NCBI GenBank assembly: GCA_944324905.1
Contig: CALUYB010000001.1
Coordinates: forward strand, 186,001 to 250,000
DNA: 64,000 bases
DNA from: Candidatus Gastranaerophilales bacterium
GTDB taxonomy: Bacteria > Cyanobacteriota > Vampirovibrionia > Gastranaerophilales > Gastranaerophilaceae
Direction: 5' to 3'
A program made the position numbers and the translations under genes. Numbering within the stretch: the stretch's first letter is position 1; every line of letters starts with the position of its first letter. Of the stretch, positions 51,583 through 60,388 are shown piece by piece. Under the pieces are notes generated by a model. The model ran no database searches and was not told the origin of the DNA. It saw only the letters and a list, made by a program, of their open reading frames with translations.

Positions 51583-51744
51583 TTATAGTTCTTTTGCAAA
51601 TTGGTCTTTGCCTACACCGCAAATAGGGCATAGAAAATCATCAGGTAAATTTTCAAAAGATGTACCTGCTGCTATATCATTTGATGGGTCGCCTTCTTGC
51701 GGGTCGTAAATCCAGCCGCAAACTGTGCATACGTATTTATCCAT
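51583..51744 (-). CDS. Rubredoxin
   Basis: This 53-residue protein has two CxxC(G) knuckles, [12 protein letters not shown] at residues 4-15 and [12 protein letters not shown] at 38-49, that bind a single iron. It has the usual rubredoxin length and the conserved GDP motif between. A strong AAAGGAGG site precedes the ATG. It probably donates electrons to the flavodiiron protein 20 nt downstream. Confidence 0.96.
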   Translation of the reverse strand: MDKYVCTVCGWIYDPQEGDPSNDIAAGTSFENLPDDFLCPICGVGKDQFAKEL

Positions 51745-51815
51745 AGCTTTTTCCTCCTTTTATTGACAAGATAATTATACAATAAAAAGCTTATATTACA
51801 ATTGCCATATAGGTA

Positions 51816-52541
51816 TTATATAAGAGGAAGTTTTAAAAAATCTTCTACAAAAAAGCTTGCAAAACATTCACACAGGTCACCGTTGTAGTTTATTGAGCGG
51901 AATTTGTTTAAGCCTATTACACCTGCTAATAATTTTTGGTCATTGGGGTAGTATATGTTTAGCATTTGTTTTTTGGTTGATGCGATATTTGAAATATCGG
52001 CGTAGTAGTCAATGTATGAAAGTGCATAATCGCTTTCATACATTAAAATTTGCAGAGTTTTTTTATGTTCTTTTGTTTTTATGATTTTTTTAAGATGACT
52101 AATAAGCGCTAAAGTATCAGGGTCTGCGCTAAAAGGGTTTGGAATAAAAATAAAATCTACTTCGCTTATATCAATTCTGGATACTTTTTTATATTCATCC
52201 TGCAAGGTGCCGGAATTTATATCAAATACCTTATAACCTTTAACCCGCGCATGTTTCATTACATTAAAAAACTGTTCTTTTTTAATGTTTATCGCCTCAA
52301 TTTGGCTTACATTTTTTATCATTGAGGAGCCGTTTGTTAAGGCTAAGACTTCAAAGTTTTTGGGGTACTGTGCAATAAGACCGCCTAAGCCTTTTGTTTC
52401 TGCGCCAATGTAGGGGGCAAGAACAAGACATTTTGTTTCAATTTTTACCTTAAAATTTGCAGGCGGAACTCTTTTTTCATTTAAAAATTGAAAAATAAAT
52501 TTGTTGTATTTACTTTTTAAAAAATTAAAAAATTCTTTCAT
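51816..52541 (-). CDS. PIG-L/LmbE-fold protein lacking the catalytic residues
   Basis: The 241-residue protein follows the LmbE deacetylase pattern: beta strand and LAPYIGAETKGLGGLIA where active members have APHPDDE(x)xGxGG, then LALTNG, PNPFSADPDT where PHPDH occurs, and ADISNIASTKKQMLNIYYPND like the vDIS..KK..L..Y.SQ stretch. The His and Asp zinc ligands are replaced, so it is likely a pseudoenzyme or has changed chemistry. A TAAAAT box lies 7 nt before the ATG. Confidence 0.7.
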   Translation of the reverse strand: MKEFFNFLKSKYNKFIFQFLNEKRVPPANFKVKIETKCLVLAPYIGAETKGLGGLIAQYPKNFEVLALTNGSSMIKNVSQIEAINIKKEQFFNVMKHARVKGYKVFDINSGTLQDEYKKVSRIDISEVDFIFIPNPFSADPDTLALISHLKKIIKTKEHKKTLQILMYESDYALSYIDYYADISNIASTKKQMLNIYYPNDQKLLAGVIGLNKFRSINYNGDLCECFASFFVEDFLKLPLI

Positions 52542-52548
52542 TTCTTTT

Positions 52549-52554
52549 ATTTTA
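52549..52554 (-). promoter_or_regulatory. -10 box of the PIG-L-like gene, predicted leaderless
   Basis: TAAAAT on the minus strand ends 7 nt before the ATG at 52541, and no Shine-Dalgarno sequence is present. Confidence 0.5.
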
Positions 52555-52597
52555 CATAAAAAATCTAAGCCGGCAAATTTGCCGGCTTAAAAGGTTT

Positions 52598-54757
52598 CTA
52601 GCTGCAACCCGAGTAACCGCAGTTAAGGCATATAAAACATCCTTCTGCCATTTCTATTGAGTTGCCGCATTCAGGACATACAACGGTTTTAAGTGTGACA
52701 CCGTTGTCATCCACTCTCTCCCCTATGGTTTCCACTTGTTTATGTTCCTCGTTAAATGTAGGAATATTAATTTGCGCCGGTGAAATGCTTGGCGCGCCTA
52801 TTGCAGATGGTGATTGACTCCAATCTGTTTGGGTTTGCGCACCGGCTGCCGCTTGCGTAGTGCTCGGGTCAAGCTCACCGCTTGCCCCTATCGCACCGGC
52901 TTGCGCGTCTTCTTTGGTTTTGATTTTATCCACAACCATTGGTTGCGACCATCTTGAGTTGTTACGATATACGGTTAAACCTTTAAGACCGGATTTAAAG
53001 CCTAACATATAAGCTTTTGCAACATCTTCAACCGTTGCGCTTTCAACAAAGTTAATAGTTTTTGAAACAGCGTTATCAGTGTGCAATTGAAATGCTGCTT
53101 GCATCATAATATGCGCTTCAGGTGAAACATCATGCGCTGTTGCAAAAATTCTTTTTGTTTGCTCGTCAATTCCTTCTATATGCGCAATTGAGCCTGTTTT
53201 TGCAATTTCTTCCATTAATTCTTCACTGTAGAAACCATGTTCTTTTGCATAATTTTCAAAAATCGGATTAACTTCAAGAAGAATTGTGCCATCCATGATA
53301 TTACGTTTAAATACCAAACCAAACAGGGGTTCAATACCGCCTGATGCGCCTGCTATCATTGAAATTGTGCCTGTGGGGGCAATGCAAGTTGTAGTTGCGT
53401 TTCTAATGCCTGATTTTGCAATTCTGTTGTCTAAATCAGCCCACATCTCATCAATTATGACGCCTGCACTTTTGCCTTTGTATTTGTTGTAAAGGTAATT
53501 AGGGCGAGTGTAAACGCTTTCTTCAAACCCTTTAAAACTTCCCCTTAATTCGCTTAGATTAATACTTTGTGCTTTTGAATGGTAGTCAATAAATTCCATA
53601 ACTTTAGCACCAAGAGCACAGCCTTCTTCAGAGTTGTAAGGAATTCCAAGCTGCATAAGCATATCAGCAAGACCCATAACACCAAGGCCGATTTTTCTTA
53701 TATTGCTTACCATTTGCGCAATTTGAGGCAATGGGTAATTATTTACTACAATTACGTTATCAAGAAAATGTATTGCAAGACGAGTAACATTAGCTAATTT
53801 ACTCCAATCAACATCTAAACCGCCTGCAGGGTTTTGTTTAATCATTTTAGATAAGTTAATTGAACCTAAGTTACAAGCTTCATAAGGTAAAAGCGGAACT
53901 TCGCCACATGGGTTTGTAGATTCAATTTCGCCTAAAGCAGGTGTCGGGTTATCTTCGTTAATTCTATCAATAAAAATAATACCCGGTTCGCCTGAAGCCC
54001 AAGCGCCTTTTGTAATTATGTCAAAAATTTCTCTTGCGTTTACTTTTTTAACGCACTGTTTTGTGTTTGGGTGAATAAGTTCAAAATCTCTGTCTTCTTC
54101 AACTGCTCTCATAAATTCATCTGTTACGGCAATTGAAATATTAAAGTTGTTTAATTTTGATAAGTCATCTTTGCAGTGGATAAATTCTAAAATATCGGGG
54201 TGGTCAATTCTTAAGATACCCATATTAGCACCACGTCTTGTGCCACCTTGTTTAACGGCTTCTGTTGCAGCGTTAAATACTTCCATAAATGAAACAGGGC
54301 CTGATGATACACCCATTGTAGAATGCACTACATCGTTTTTGGGTCTTAATCTTGAGAAAGAAAAACCTGTGCCGCCGCCTGATTTGTGAATTAAGGCTGT
54401 ATTTTTAATTGTTTCAAAAATGCCTTCAAGAGAGTCTTCAACAGGAAGAACAAAACAAGCGCTTAATTGTCCTAAATCCCTTCCTGCATTCATAAGTGTG
54501 GGTGAATTTGGCATAAAATAGCATTGTGTAATCATTTCATAGAATTCTTGTGCTGTTTTTTTAACTTCTTCATCACTTGCACCAAATTCCTTATCAGCAC
54601 TTGCTATGGTGTCTGCAACTCTGTGAAATAAATCTTCCGGTGTTTCAATAACTTCTCCGTTTAAATCTCTTTTTAGATACCTTTTTTCAAGTACCTTAAC
54701 TGCATTTTTTGATAATGGCAATCCCGTATACATTGTACTCTCGCTAAGCGAATTCAC
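52598..54757 (-). CDS. nrdJ: Class II (adenosylcobalamin-dependent) ribonucleotide reductase
   Basis: The 719-residue protein has LSENAxxVLExRY-like N-terminal sequence, NSPTLMNAG, the active-site region ESTNPCGEVPLLPYEACNLGS near residue 280 and a C-terminal CPECGN ... CLNCGYSGC zinc/redox tail. It makes dNTPs with B12 as radical source, independent of oxygen. The frame is open to 54838, but TATAAT (54808-54803) and GGAGG 7 nt before the GTG at 54757 place the start there. No cobalamin riboswitch is seen in the 40-nt leader. Confidence 0.94.
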   Translation of the reverse strand: MNSLSESTMYTGLPLSKNAVKVLEKRYLKRDLNGEVIETPEDLFHRVADTIASADKEFGASDEEVKKTAQEFYEMITQCYFMPNSPTLMNAGRDLGQLSACFVLPVEDSLEGIFETIKNTALIHKSGGGTGFSFSRLRPKNDVVHSTMGVSSGPVSFMEVFNAATEAVKQGGTRRGANMGILRIDHPDILEFIHCKDDLSKLNNFNISIAVTDEFMRAVEEDRDFELIHPNTKQCVKKVNAREIFDIITKGAWASGEPGIIFIDRINEDNPTPALGEIESTNPCGEVPLLPYEACNLGSINLSKMIKQNPAGGLDVDWSKLANVTRLAIHFLDNVIVVNNYPLPQIAQMVSNIRKIGLGVMGLADMLMQLGIPYNSEEGCALGAKVMEFIDYHSKAQSINLSELRGSFKGFEESVYTRPNYLYNKYKGKSAGVIIDEMWADLDNRIAKSGIRNATTTCIAPTGTISMIAGASGGIEPLFGLVFKRNIMDGTILLEVNPIFENYAKEHGFYSEELMEEIAKTGSIAHIEGIDEQTKRIFATAHDVSPEAHIMMQAAFQLHTDNAVSKTINFVESATVEDVAKAYMLGFKSGLKGLTVYRNNSRWSQPMVVDKIKTKEDAQAGAIGASGELDPSTTQAAAGAQTQTDWSQSPSAIGAPSISPAQINIPTFNEEHKQVETIGERVDDNGVTLKTVVCPECGNSIEMAEGCFICLNCGYSGCS

Positions 54758-54970
54758 TTTTTTTCCTCCAACCAAGTATTTTTTTAAAAAACGATTTCTA
54801 TAATTATATCTTAAATCTTTTTTAAAATTCATGCCCAAATGTAACGATTTGTAATTTCATGTCTAACATGCACCCCATCATGCTTTTAACCTTTTTAAAA
54901 AAATATACTAGCCTTGGTGTTTAACTGTCTATACAATGAAAATAATGACATTTAAAAAATAAAATTAATC

Positions 54971-55507
54971 ATGCGAGTTGTAAATTTTTTAGCGGAAAAG
55001 TACTATAAAATAGCCTATGACACTTTTTTTTATATAGAGGATAATCAAAAGGCTCAAAAATATATTTCACGTGCGCTTGAGCTTGACCCTTGGCATAAAA
55101 AAGCCCTGAGGTTAAGAGGTAATATGCTTATTTTGCAAGATAAAATCACTCTTGCGCTTGAGGTGTGGCAAAAGTTGTATAAATTAGGTGAAGATGATTT
55201 TGAAGTAACGTCAAAAATTGCATACTGCTGCGCTCAAAAGGGCGATTATAAAAAAGCTTTTGATTTTTGTGAAAAAAGTGCTATGCAGGTGGGGTTAGTC
55301 GAGAGTGAGAAAATGTATTCACTTTATCGCTTAAAAATTGATTTACTTTTAGATACAAAAAAGCCAAAAAGTGCTTATAAACTTTTTAAAAATGCTCTTA
55401 AAATGCTCGGCTCAAATGAGGCCTACGAGCTTAAAAACAGCTATTCCTTTATTGATTTTTACACAGGTAATGTTACAAAATTAAAAAATGTAAAAAGTGC
55501 TTTTTAA
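54971..55507 (+). CDS. TPR-repeat protein
   Basis: The 178-residue helical protein has at least three tetratricopeptide units (for example residues 24-57, ALELDPWHKKALRLRGNML, and KIAYCCAQKGDYKKAFDFCEKSA near 83-105). It has no signal peptide. The partner is unknown. It is followed 29 nt later by nrnA. Confidence 0.75.
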   Translation: MRVVNFLAEKYYKIAYDTFFYIEDNQKAQKYISRALELDPWHKKALRLRGNMLILQDKITLALEVWQKLYKLGEDDFEVTSKIAYCCAQKGDYKKAFDFCEKSAMQVGLVESEKMYSLYRLKIDLLLDTKKPKSAYKLFKNALKMLGSNEAYELKNSYSFIDFYTGNVTKLKNVKSAF

Positions 55508-55536
55508 AAAATATTTTTTTGTGCTAACCTTTGAAC

Positions 55537-56493
55537 ATGATTAAAAAAATCTTTGAGTTGATCGAGAGTGCAAAAAAGGTTTTAATAGTTACACATGTAA
55601 ATCCTGATGGGGATACTTTAGGTAGTGCTTGCGCTCTGAAATCATATATTGGAGATAAGGCAGATATTTTAGTTCAGGTTTCAAAAGGTAAAAGTTATCC
55701 TGAAATATATTCTTTTATGCCATATTTAAACGAAGCAAAAACGCTTGAAAATGTTGAAAATATTTATGATACAGTTATTTGTGTTGATGTGGCGTCAGTT
55801 GATAGAGTTGTAGAAAATGCAAGAGAAATTTTTAATAATGCCAAAGTTACAATAAACATTGACCATCACAAAACAAATAGAGGTTTTGCAAACTATAATC
55901 ATATTTTAGGCGGAATTTCAAGTACAGGTGAAGTCCTGTTTGAAATGTTTAAAAGTCAAAATAAAAATTTAACGCTTGAGATGGCAAATTGCGTTTACGT
56001 TGCAATTTTAACAGATACAGGGTGTTTTAAATATGAAACAGTCACCCCAAGAACACTTGAAATAGCAGCTCAACTGGCAAAAATCGGAGTTGATACTGCA
56101 AGTATTGCAAGAAAGTGTTATGATTTGAAATCAAAAGCTATGGTTATGTTTCAGGCATTTTGCGTGACAAATGCGAAATTTATTTGTAATGATAAAATTG
56201 CCTATACCCTTGTCAAAAAAGTTGATATGGAAAAATTTGGCGCAAAAGATGAACATACTGAGGGAATTTGCGAGGTTTTGCGCTCCATGAAGCCTGTTGA
56301 ATTTGCCTTTGTTTTAAAGGAATCAGGAAATAATTCCACAAAAGTTTCTATGCGCTCTAAAGAAAAAGATGTGACTGAAATTGCTAAAAAATTTAACGGC
56401 GGCGGGCATACAAGGGCTGCAGGGTGTACTATTAAAAAACCTGTAGATGAAGCACTAAATTGCCTTTTAGAGGAAGCAAAAAAACATATTTAG
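55537..56493 (+). CDS. nrnA: DHH-family oligoribonuclease / pAp phosphatase NrnA
   Basis: The 318-residue protein has the DHH motifs THVNPDGDTLGSA (metal site, residues 21-33), VDVAS, IDHHKTN near 107-113 and the DHHA1 motif GGGHTRAAG near 289-297. It degrades nanoRNAs and dephosphorylates pAp. TAACCT lies 6 nt before the ATG. The next gene begins 8 nt after its stop. Confidence 0.94.
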   Translation: MIKKIFELIESAKKVLIVTHVNPDGDTLGSACALKSYIGDKADILVQVSKGKSYPEIYSFMPYLNEAKTLENVENIYDTVICVDVASVDRVVENAREIFNNAKVTINIDHHKTNRGFANYNHILGGISSTGEVLFEMFKSQNKNLTLEMANCVYVAILTDTGCFKYETVTPRTLEIAAQLAKIGVDTASIARKCYDLKSKAMVMFQAFCVTNAKFICNDKIAYTLVKKVDMEKFGAKDEHTEGICEVLRSMKPVEFAFVLKESGNNSTKVSMRSKEKDVTEIAKKFNGGGHTRAAGCTIKKPVDEALNCLLEEAKKHI

Positions 56494-56501
56494 GAAAATT
56501 T

Positions 56502-57353
56502 ATGATTAAACTTGTAAAAGAATATGTGATAAATTTAAAAAATTCAATTATACAGGAGGATTTCCCCGGCATGGCATCTGAGATGGCATTTATGCTTGTT
56601 TTGGGGATTTTTCCTTTTATGCTTTTTTTGATGGCTGTTTTTGGTTGGCTGGGCAAAAAATTTTTTGTAGACAAGGTAATTTATTTCATTTCGGTTTTTA
56701 CACCAAATGCAGTTTCTGAGCTTTTGCACAGTGTTTTAAAAGAGGTTATACTTTTTCAAAACGGCGGCACAATGGCTGTTGTGGGTTTTATTGTGACGTT
56801 AATTTTAACATCGAACGCCATTGCAGTCATTATCAAAGGATTAAATCGTGCAAATAAAATTCAAGAGAACAGGAGCTTTATAAAAACAAGGCTCTTGTCT
56901 GTTTTAATGGTTTTTGTAAATACGTTTTTCTTTTTTATTTCAGTTAACTTAATTATCTTTGGTAAGGTGATTCTAAATTTTGTGGCAAGTTATGTTCATA
57001 TGCCACAGAACCTTGTCAATACCTTGCTTATAGGTCGTTGGCCCGTTGCGTTTTTAATGTTATTTATTTTAGCTATGATAAATTATTACGTTTTACCTGC
57101 ACGAGATTTTTCGGTTAAAAGAAAAAGCGTTATTCCGGGGACAATGTTTTTCTGTATATTTTGGTTGCTGGGTTCGTGGCTTTTTTCGCTCTATGTGAAC
57201 GAACTTGGTACATATAACAGGGTTTATGGGACAATCGGTACTTTTGCAATTTTGATGGTCTGGTTGTATTACACCTCAATTATTATGCTGATTGGCGGCG
57301 AAATTAATAATCAAACGCTTGAAAAATTGACCTGTAACGTGCAGAAAAATTAA
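56502..57353 (+). CDS. YihY/UPF0761 family membrane protein
   Basis: The 283-residue protein has six hydrophobic segments and the family's signatures: N-terminal amphipathic DFPGMASEMAFMLVLGIFP, YxxLPxR-like NYYVLPARDF near 200 and the end YGTIGTFAILMVWLYYTSIIML. Once named ribonuclease BN in error, the family is of unknown function, possibly transport. The ATG at 56502 with AGGA upstream is preferred to one inside nrnA. Confidence 0.88.
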   Translation: MIKLVKEYVINLKNSIIQEDFPGMASEMAFMLVLGIFPFMLFLMAVFGWLGKKFFVDKVIYFISVFTPNAVSELLHSVLKEVILFQNGGTMAVVGFIVTLILTSNAIAVIIKGLNRANKIQENRSFIKTRLLSVLMVFVNTFFFFISVNLIIFGKVILNFVASYVHMPQNLVNTLLIGRWPVAFLMLFILAMINYYVLPARDFSVKRKSVIPGTMFFCIFWLLGSWLFSLYVNELGTYNRVYGTIGTFAILMVWLYYTSIIMLIGGEINNQTLEKLTCNVQKN

Positions 57354-57387
57354 ATTAATAAAACTTTACAAAAATTAAAATTTATAA

Positions 57388-57393
57388 TAAAAT
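57388..57393 (+). promoter_or_regulatory. -10 box of yhaM, predicted leaderless
   Basis: TAAAAT (with an overlapping TATAAT at 57383-57388) ends 6 nt before the ATG at 57400, and no Shine-Dalgarno sequence is present. Confidence 0.55.
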
Positions 57394-57399
57394 CATAGC

Positions 57400-58245
57400 A
57401 TGCTAGACTTAAATGCTGATTACGAAGTTTTAAATTTTATCGTTGGGGACACAAAAGCCGGCACAAAAATGGGCAAAATGCAGCTTAAAAACCTCGATGA
57501 TTCGTCTGTTTTGAACTGTATTTTGTGGGAAGAAACCCTTAACCGATTGGACGAAAAGCTTTTTAAAACAGGAAATACGGTTAGAATTTTAACTGCAAGT
57601 TACAATGAAAAGTACAACAATTGCCTTGTAAACAACCTTGAGTTAATCGAAGAAGCTCTTTGCGGGCTTGAGGTGGGGCAATGTGAAGAAAAATACAATG
57701 AATTAATTGCATTTGTTGAAACTTTTGAAAACGAAAAACTTAAAAATTTTGTTTTAGACACGCTAAAAAATAATCAAGAGGCTCTAAAATACGCTCCTGC
57801 GGCAAAATCTATGCATCATAATTACATTGGCGGACTTTTGGTGCATATTTTAGAATGTGTTGATTTTGCAAAAATAATTTATCCTAAATTAAACAATAAG
57901 GTTGATAAGGAAGAACTGTACGCTGCTTGCATTTTGCACGATATAGGTAAGATTTTTGAATATAAAATAAATCTTGAAACAGGGTTTATTGAGTATAACG
58001 AAGAATTTAAAAAAGACTGGTTAACCCACTCGCAGTATGGTTATACGCTTTGCATGAAAGAGGGCTTTAAAAATATTGCAAAAATGATAGCAGCTCACCA
58101 CGGCAGAAGTGATTGGGGAGCGATGATTGACCTATCTGAAAGGGATTTAGAGCCTTTCTATTACATTGTTCATCATATTGATGACCTTAGTGCCAAGTTT
58201 GGGAAAATTTCCGTTAAAGATTTGAAAAACAAGGAGAACATTTGA
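57400..58245 (+). CDS. 3'-5' exoribonuclease YhaM-like (OB + HD domains)
   Basis: The 281-residue protein has an N-terminal OB-fold (TKAGTKMGKMQLKNLDDSS) and an HD domain with HHNYIGGLLVHILE near residue 143, LHDIGK near 183 and AHHGR near 228, as in YhaM/CBF1. These enzymes shorten RNA and ssDNA. It begins a plus-strand run leading to the Tad operon; its stop overlaps the next start (TGATG). Confidence 0.9.
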   Translation: MLDLNADYEVLNFIVGDTKAGTKMGKMQLKNLDDSSVLNCILWEETLNRLDEKLFKTGNTVRILTASYNEKYNNCLVNNLELIEEALCGLEVGQCEEKYNELIAFVETFENEKLKNFVLDTLKNNQEALKYAPAAKSMHHNYIGGLLVHILECVDFAKIIYPKLNNKVDKEELYAACILHDIGKIFEYKINLETGFIEYNEEFKKDWLTHSQYGYTLCMKEGFKNIAKMIAAHHGRSDWGAMIDLSERDLEPFYYIVHHIDDLSAKFGKISVKDLKNKENI

Positions 58246-58931
58246 TGAAAAAAATAATCGCTTTATTTGCTCTTTTTGCTTTTGTTGCTTTAATGCCAAA
58301 GGTTTTTGCTTATCAATTGTCGGCTGATGCCTATACACAAAGAATTCCAAAGGGTACAAAGTTAAATCTTGTTATGGCAGAACCGCTTTCAACGTCTGAA
58401 ATGCAAGCAGGGGATATGTTTAGCGCAAGATTGACAAAGGATATTAAAATGAACGGAAAAACAATTTTGCCAACAGGTTCGCTTGTGCGCGGAACTGTTG
58501 AAAAATATAAGCCAACGGCAAGGTTGTCGCGTAGTGCGCTTTTATATTTAACTTTTGATCATGTGGTGACTCCACAGGGCAGACAGTTGCCAATAAGCGC
58601 TGCAATATGTTCAAATTTTGATATTCTTGAGGATGGCGCAATATCAGGCGGTGGAAATTACTGGAATGAACTTAAAAGAAATGCGCAAAAAAGCGGTAAA
58701 ATAATTTCAAATACTACTAAATGGGGTATAACATCAGGCGAAGAACTATTCACAGGCGGAAGATTTTTAGTTACTCCATTTGCGGCAATAGGCGGTACAA
58801 TTGGCGGCGGTGCTTATTTAATAGGAGATAGTGTAATTGACTTATTTAGAAAAGGGCATGATGTAGTTATAGACCAAGGAATTGTATTTGATGTAATTCT
58901 GCTTGAGCCGCTGGATGTGCCTATTTCATAG
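58245..58931 (+). CDS. Unknown exported protein
   Basis: The 228-residue protein has a signal peptide (1-22, ending KVFA) and a beta-rich domain whose pattern IPKGTKLNLVMAEPLST ... LPTGSLVRGTVEK resembles segments of periplasmic TrbI/VirB10-like and other SH3-like domains. Near residues 165-190 is a glycine-rich hydrophobic stretch. Start is the ATG overlapping the yhaM stop, served by AAGGAG. Its place before pncC and the pilus genes does not reveal a role. Confidence 0.75.
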   Translation: MKKIIALFALFAFVALMPKVFAYQLSADAYTQRIPKGTKLNLVMAEPLSTSEMQAGDMFSARLTKDIKMNGKTILPTGSLVRGTVEKYKPTARLSRSALLYLTFDHVVTPQGRQLPISAAICSNFDILEDGAISGGGNYWNELKRNAQKSGKIISNTTKWGITSGEELFTGGRFLVTPFAAIGGTIGGGAYLIGDSVIDLFRKGHDVVIDQGIVFDVILLEPLDVPIS

Positions 58932-58939
58932 GGGTGTAG

Positions 58940-59443
58940 ATGCAAATACTTGAAGAAATCAAAGAAATTCTTATAAAAAACGGTTTAAAAATCGCCTGTG
59001 CCGAGTCTTGCACAGGCGGTTTAGTGAGTTCTTATTTGACTGATATTTCAGGCTCCAGTGCTTATATTGAGCAAAATTTTGTAACTTATTCAAATGAAGC
59101 AAAAACAAGATTTTTAAATGTAAAAAAAGAAACATTGGACGAGTTTGGTGCGGTAAGTTCCGATGTTGCTTACCAAATGGCTTTGGGGCTTTTAAATTAT
59201 GCGCAAGTTTCTCTTGCAACAACGGGCATTTTAGGGCCAACAGGCGGTTCAAAAGAAAAACCTGTGGGGCTTTGCTATATTGGTTTTGGAATTTTAAAAG
59301 GAAAAGGGCCTGTAATTAAGGTTGTAAAATTTCAATCAGAAATAAAAAATTCTGATGTTAATAAGATGAGGGTGGAAATTAAGGAGGACATTGCTAAAAA
59401 CGCGCTTAAAAATCTTATTGGATTTTTAAAAGAAAATGTATGA
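58940..59443 (+). CDS. pncC: Nicotinamide-nucleotide amidohydrolase (CinA C-terminal domain)
   Basis: The 167-residue protein matches the CinA C-terminal/PncC family: AESCTGGLVSSYLTDISGSS near residues 21-40, NxxK-like SNEAKTRFL, and TGILGPTGGSKEKPVGLCYIG. It deamidates NMN for NAD recycling. The N-terminal CinA (COG1058) domain is absent. It starts 8 nt after the preceding gene. Confidence 0.93.
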   Translation: MQILEEIKEILIKNGLKIACAESCTGGLVSSYLTDISGSSAYIEQNFVTYSNEAKTRFLNVKKETLDEFGAVSSDVAYQMALGLLNYAQVSLATTGILGPTGGSKEKPVGLCYIGFGILKGKGPVIKVVKFQSEIKNSDVNKMRVEIKEDIAKNALKNLIGFLKENV

Positions 59444-59518
59444 ACATGTAAAGAAACTTAATGATTTTTTAAAACGCGCAAAATAATGTAAAATGTTAAG
59501 CGGAAGCTTTGTGAGTTT

Positions 59519-60388
59519 ATGAGTATAAAAAAGAATAAAAATCAGCTTATAATTTCCATAATAGTGGGGGTTGCAATTGCAGTCGCCTCTTATCAGGTTA
59601 TTGTGAAATTAAAAATTGAAAATGAAAACTTAAAAAAACTCACTCAAACAAGCGCAAATTTGCCCATCAGAAAGATAATTTACGTTGTTGCAAAAACAGA
59701 TATTAAAAAAGGTGAAAAAATTCAAGCTGATAACCTTACAACAAAGCAGTTTCCAATAGAGATAGAGGGTGCTATAACAGATAGTGCAAAGATTTCAGGG
59801 CTTATTGCAACAAAAGATATTAAAGCTGATTCGCCAATTGTAGAAAATTTCTTTAAAACTTCTGATATGGACATTGCCCAAAGTGAACCACAGCGCGGTT
59901 TTCGCTCTGTTGCTATAAGGCTTGATGTTCTGCCCCCATTTGTAAAAGCTCAAACTCACGCTGATATTTATTTCCCTAAAAATGCAATCCTTGCGCAGGA
60001 TGTCAGGATTTTAAATATTTTAGATATTCCAAACAGTTCCCAAAAGTACGTTATGCTTGAAATAAGGGATAAAGATGTGCCTATTTTTATAACAGCTTTA
60101 AACAATGACAAGGCTGTAATTATTCAAAGAAACAGGCATGAAAGAACTGGTTACAAGTTTAACTCAGGCATTGCACAGCTTCCAAAAATGCCTTCAGATG
60201 CTCCTGATAACCTTGTTGAAGTTAGTGACATTCCTCAATATGACATTGCACCAAGCGAAATACCTGTAAATGAGGTTAAAACAAAGCCAAAACAAGAAGT
60301 CCCTGTTGTAAAATCAACAATTAAAAATGAGGAGGAAATAGAATTTATTTCAGGCGACAAAAAAATGATTGTGGGGGCGCCCTTATGA
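59519..60388 (+). CDS. cpaB: Tad pilus assembly protein CpaB/RcpC
   Basis: The 289-residue protein has an N-terminal membrane anchor (10-30) and a SAF/CpaB domain (about 53-200: VVAKTDIKKGEKIQADNLTT, then RGFRSVAIRLDV). It is a periplasmic part of the Tad secretion channel. It overlaps cpaC by 4 nt. A Pro/Glu-rich tail of 90 residues follows the domain. Confidence 0.9.
   Translation: MSIKKNKNQLIISIIVGVAIAVASYQVIVKLKIENENLKKLTQTSANLPIRKIIYVVAKTDIKKGEKIQADNLTTKQFPIEIEGAITDSAKISGLIATKDIKADSPIVENFFKTSDMDIAQSEPQRGFRSVAIRLDVLPPFVKAQTHADIYFPKNAILAQDVRILNILDIPNSSQKYVMLEIRDKDVPIFITALNNDKAVIIQRNRHERTGYKFNSGIAQLPKMPSDAPDNLVEVSDIPQYDIAPSEIPVNEVKTKPKQEVPVVKSTIKNEEEIEFISGDKKMIVGAPL

Noticed and set aside
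54758-54838. Upstream extension of nrdJ to 54838
   Set aside because: It would start before the TATAAT box, while a GTG with an ideal GGAGG lies at 54757.
54758-54970. Cobalamin riboswitch before the B12-dependent reductase
   Set aside because: The predicted leader is only about 40 nt, and no B12-box-like segment is visible.
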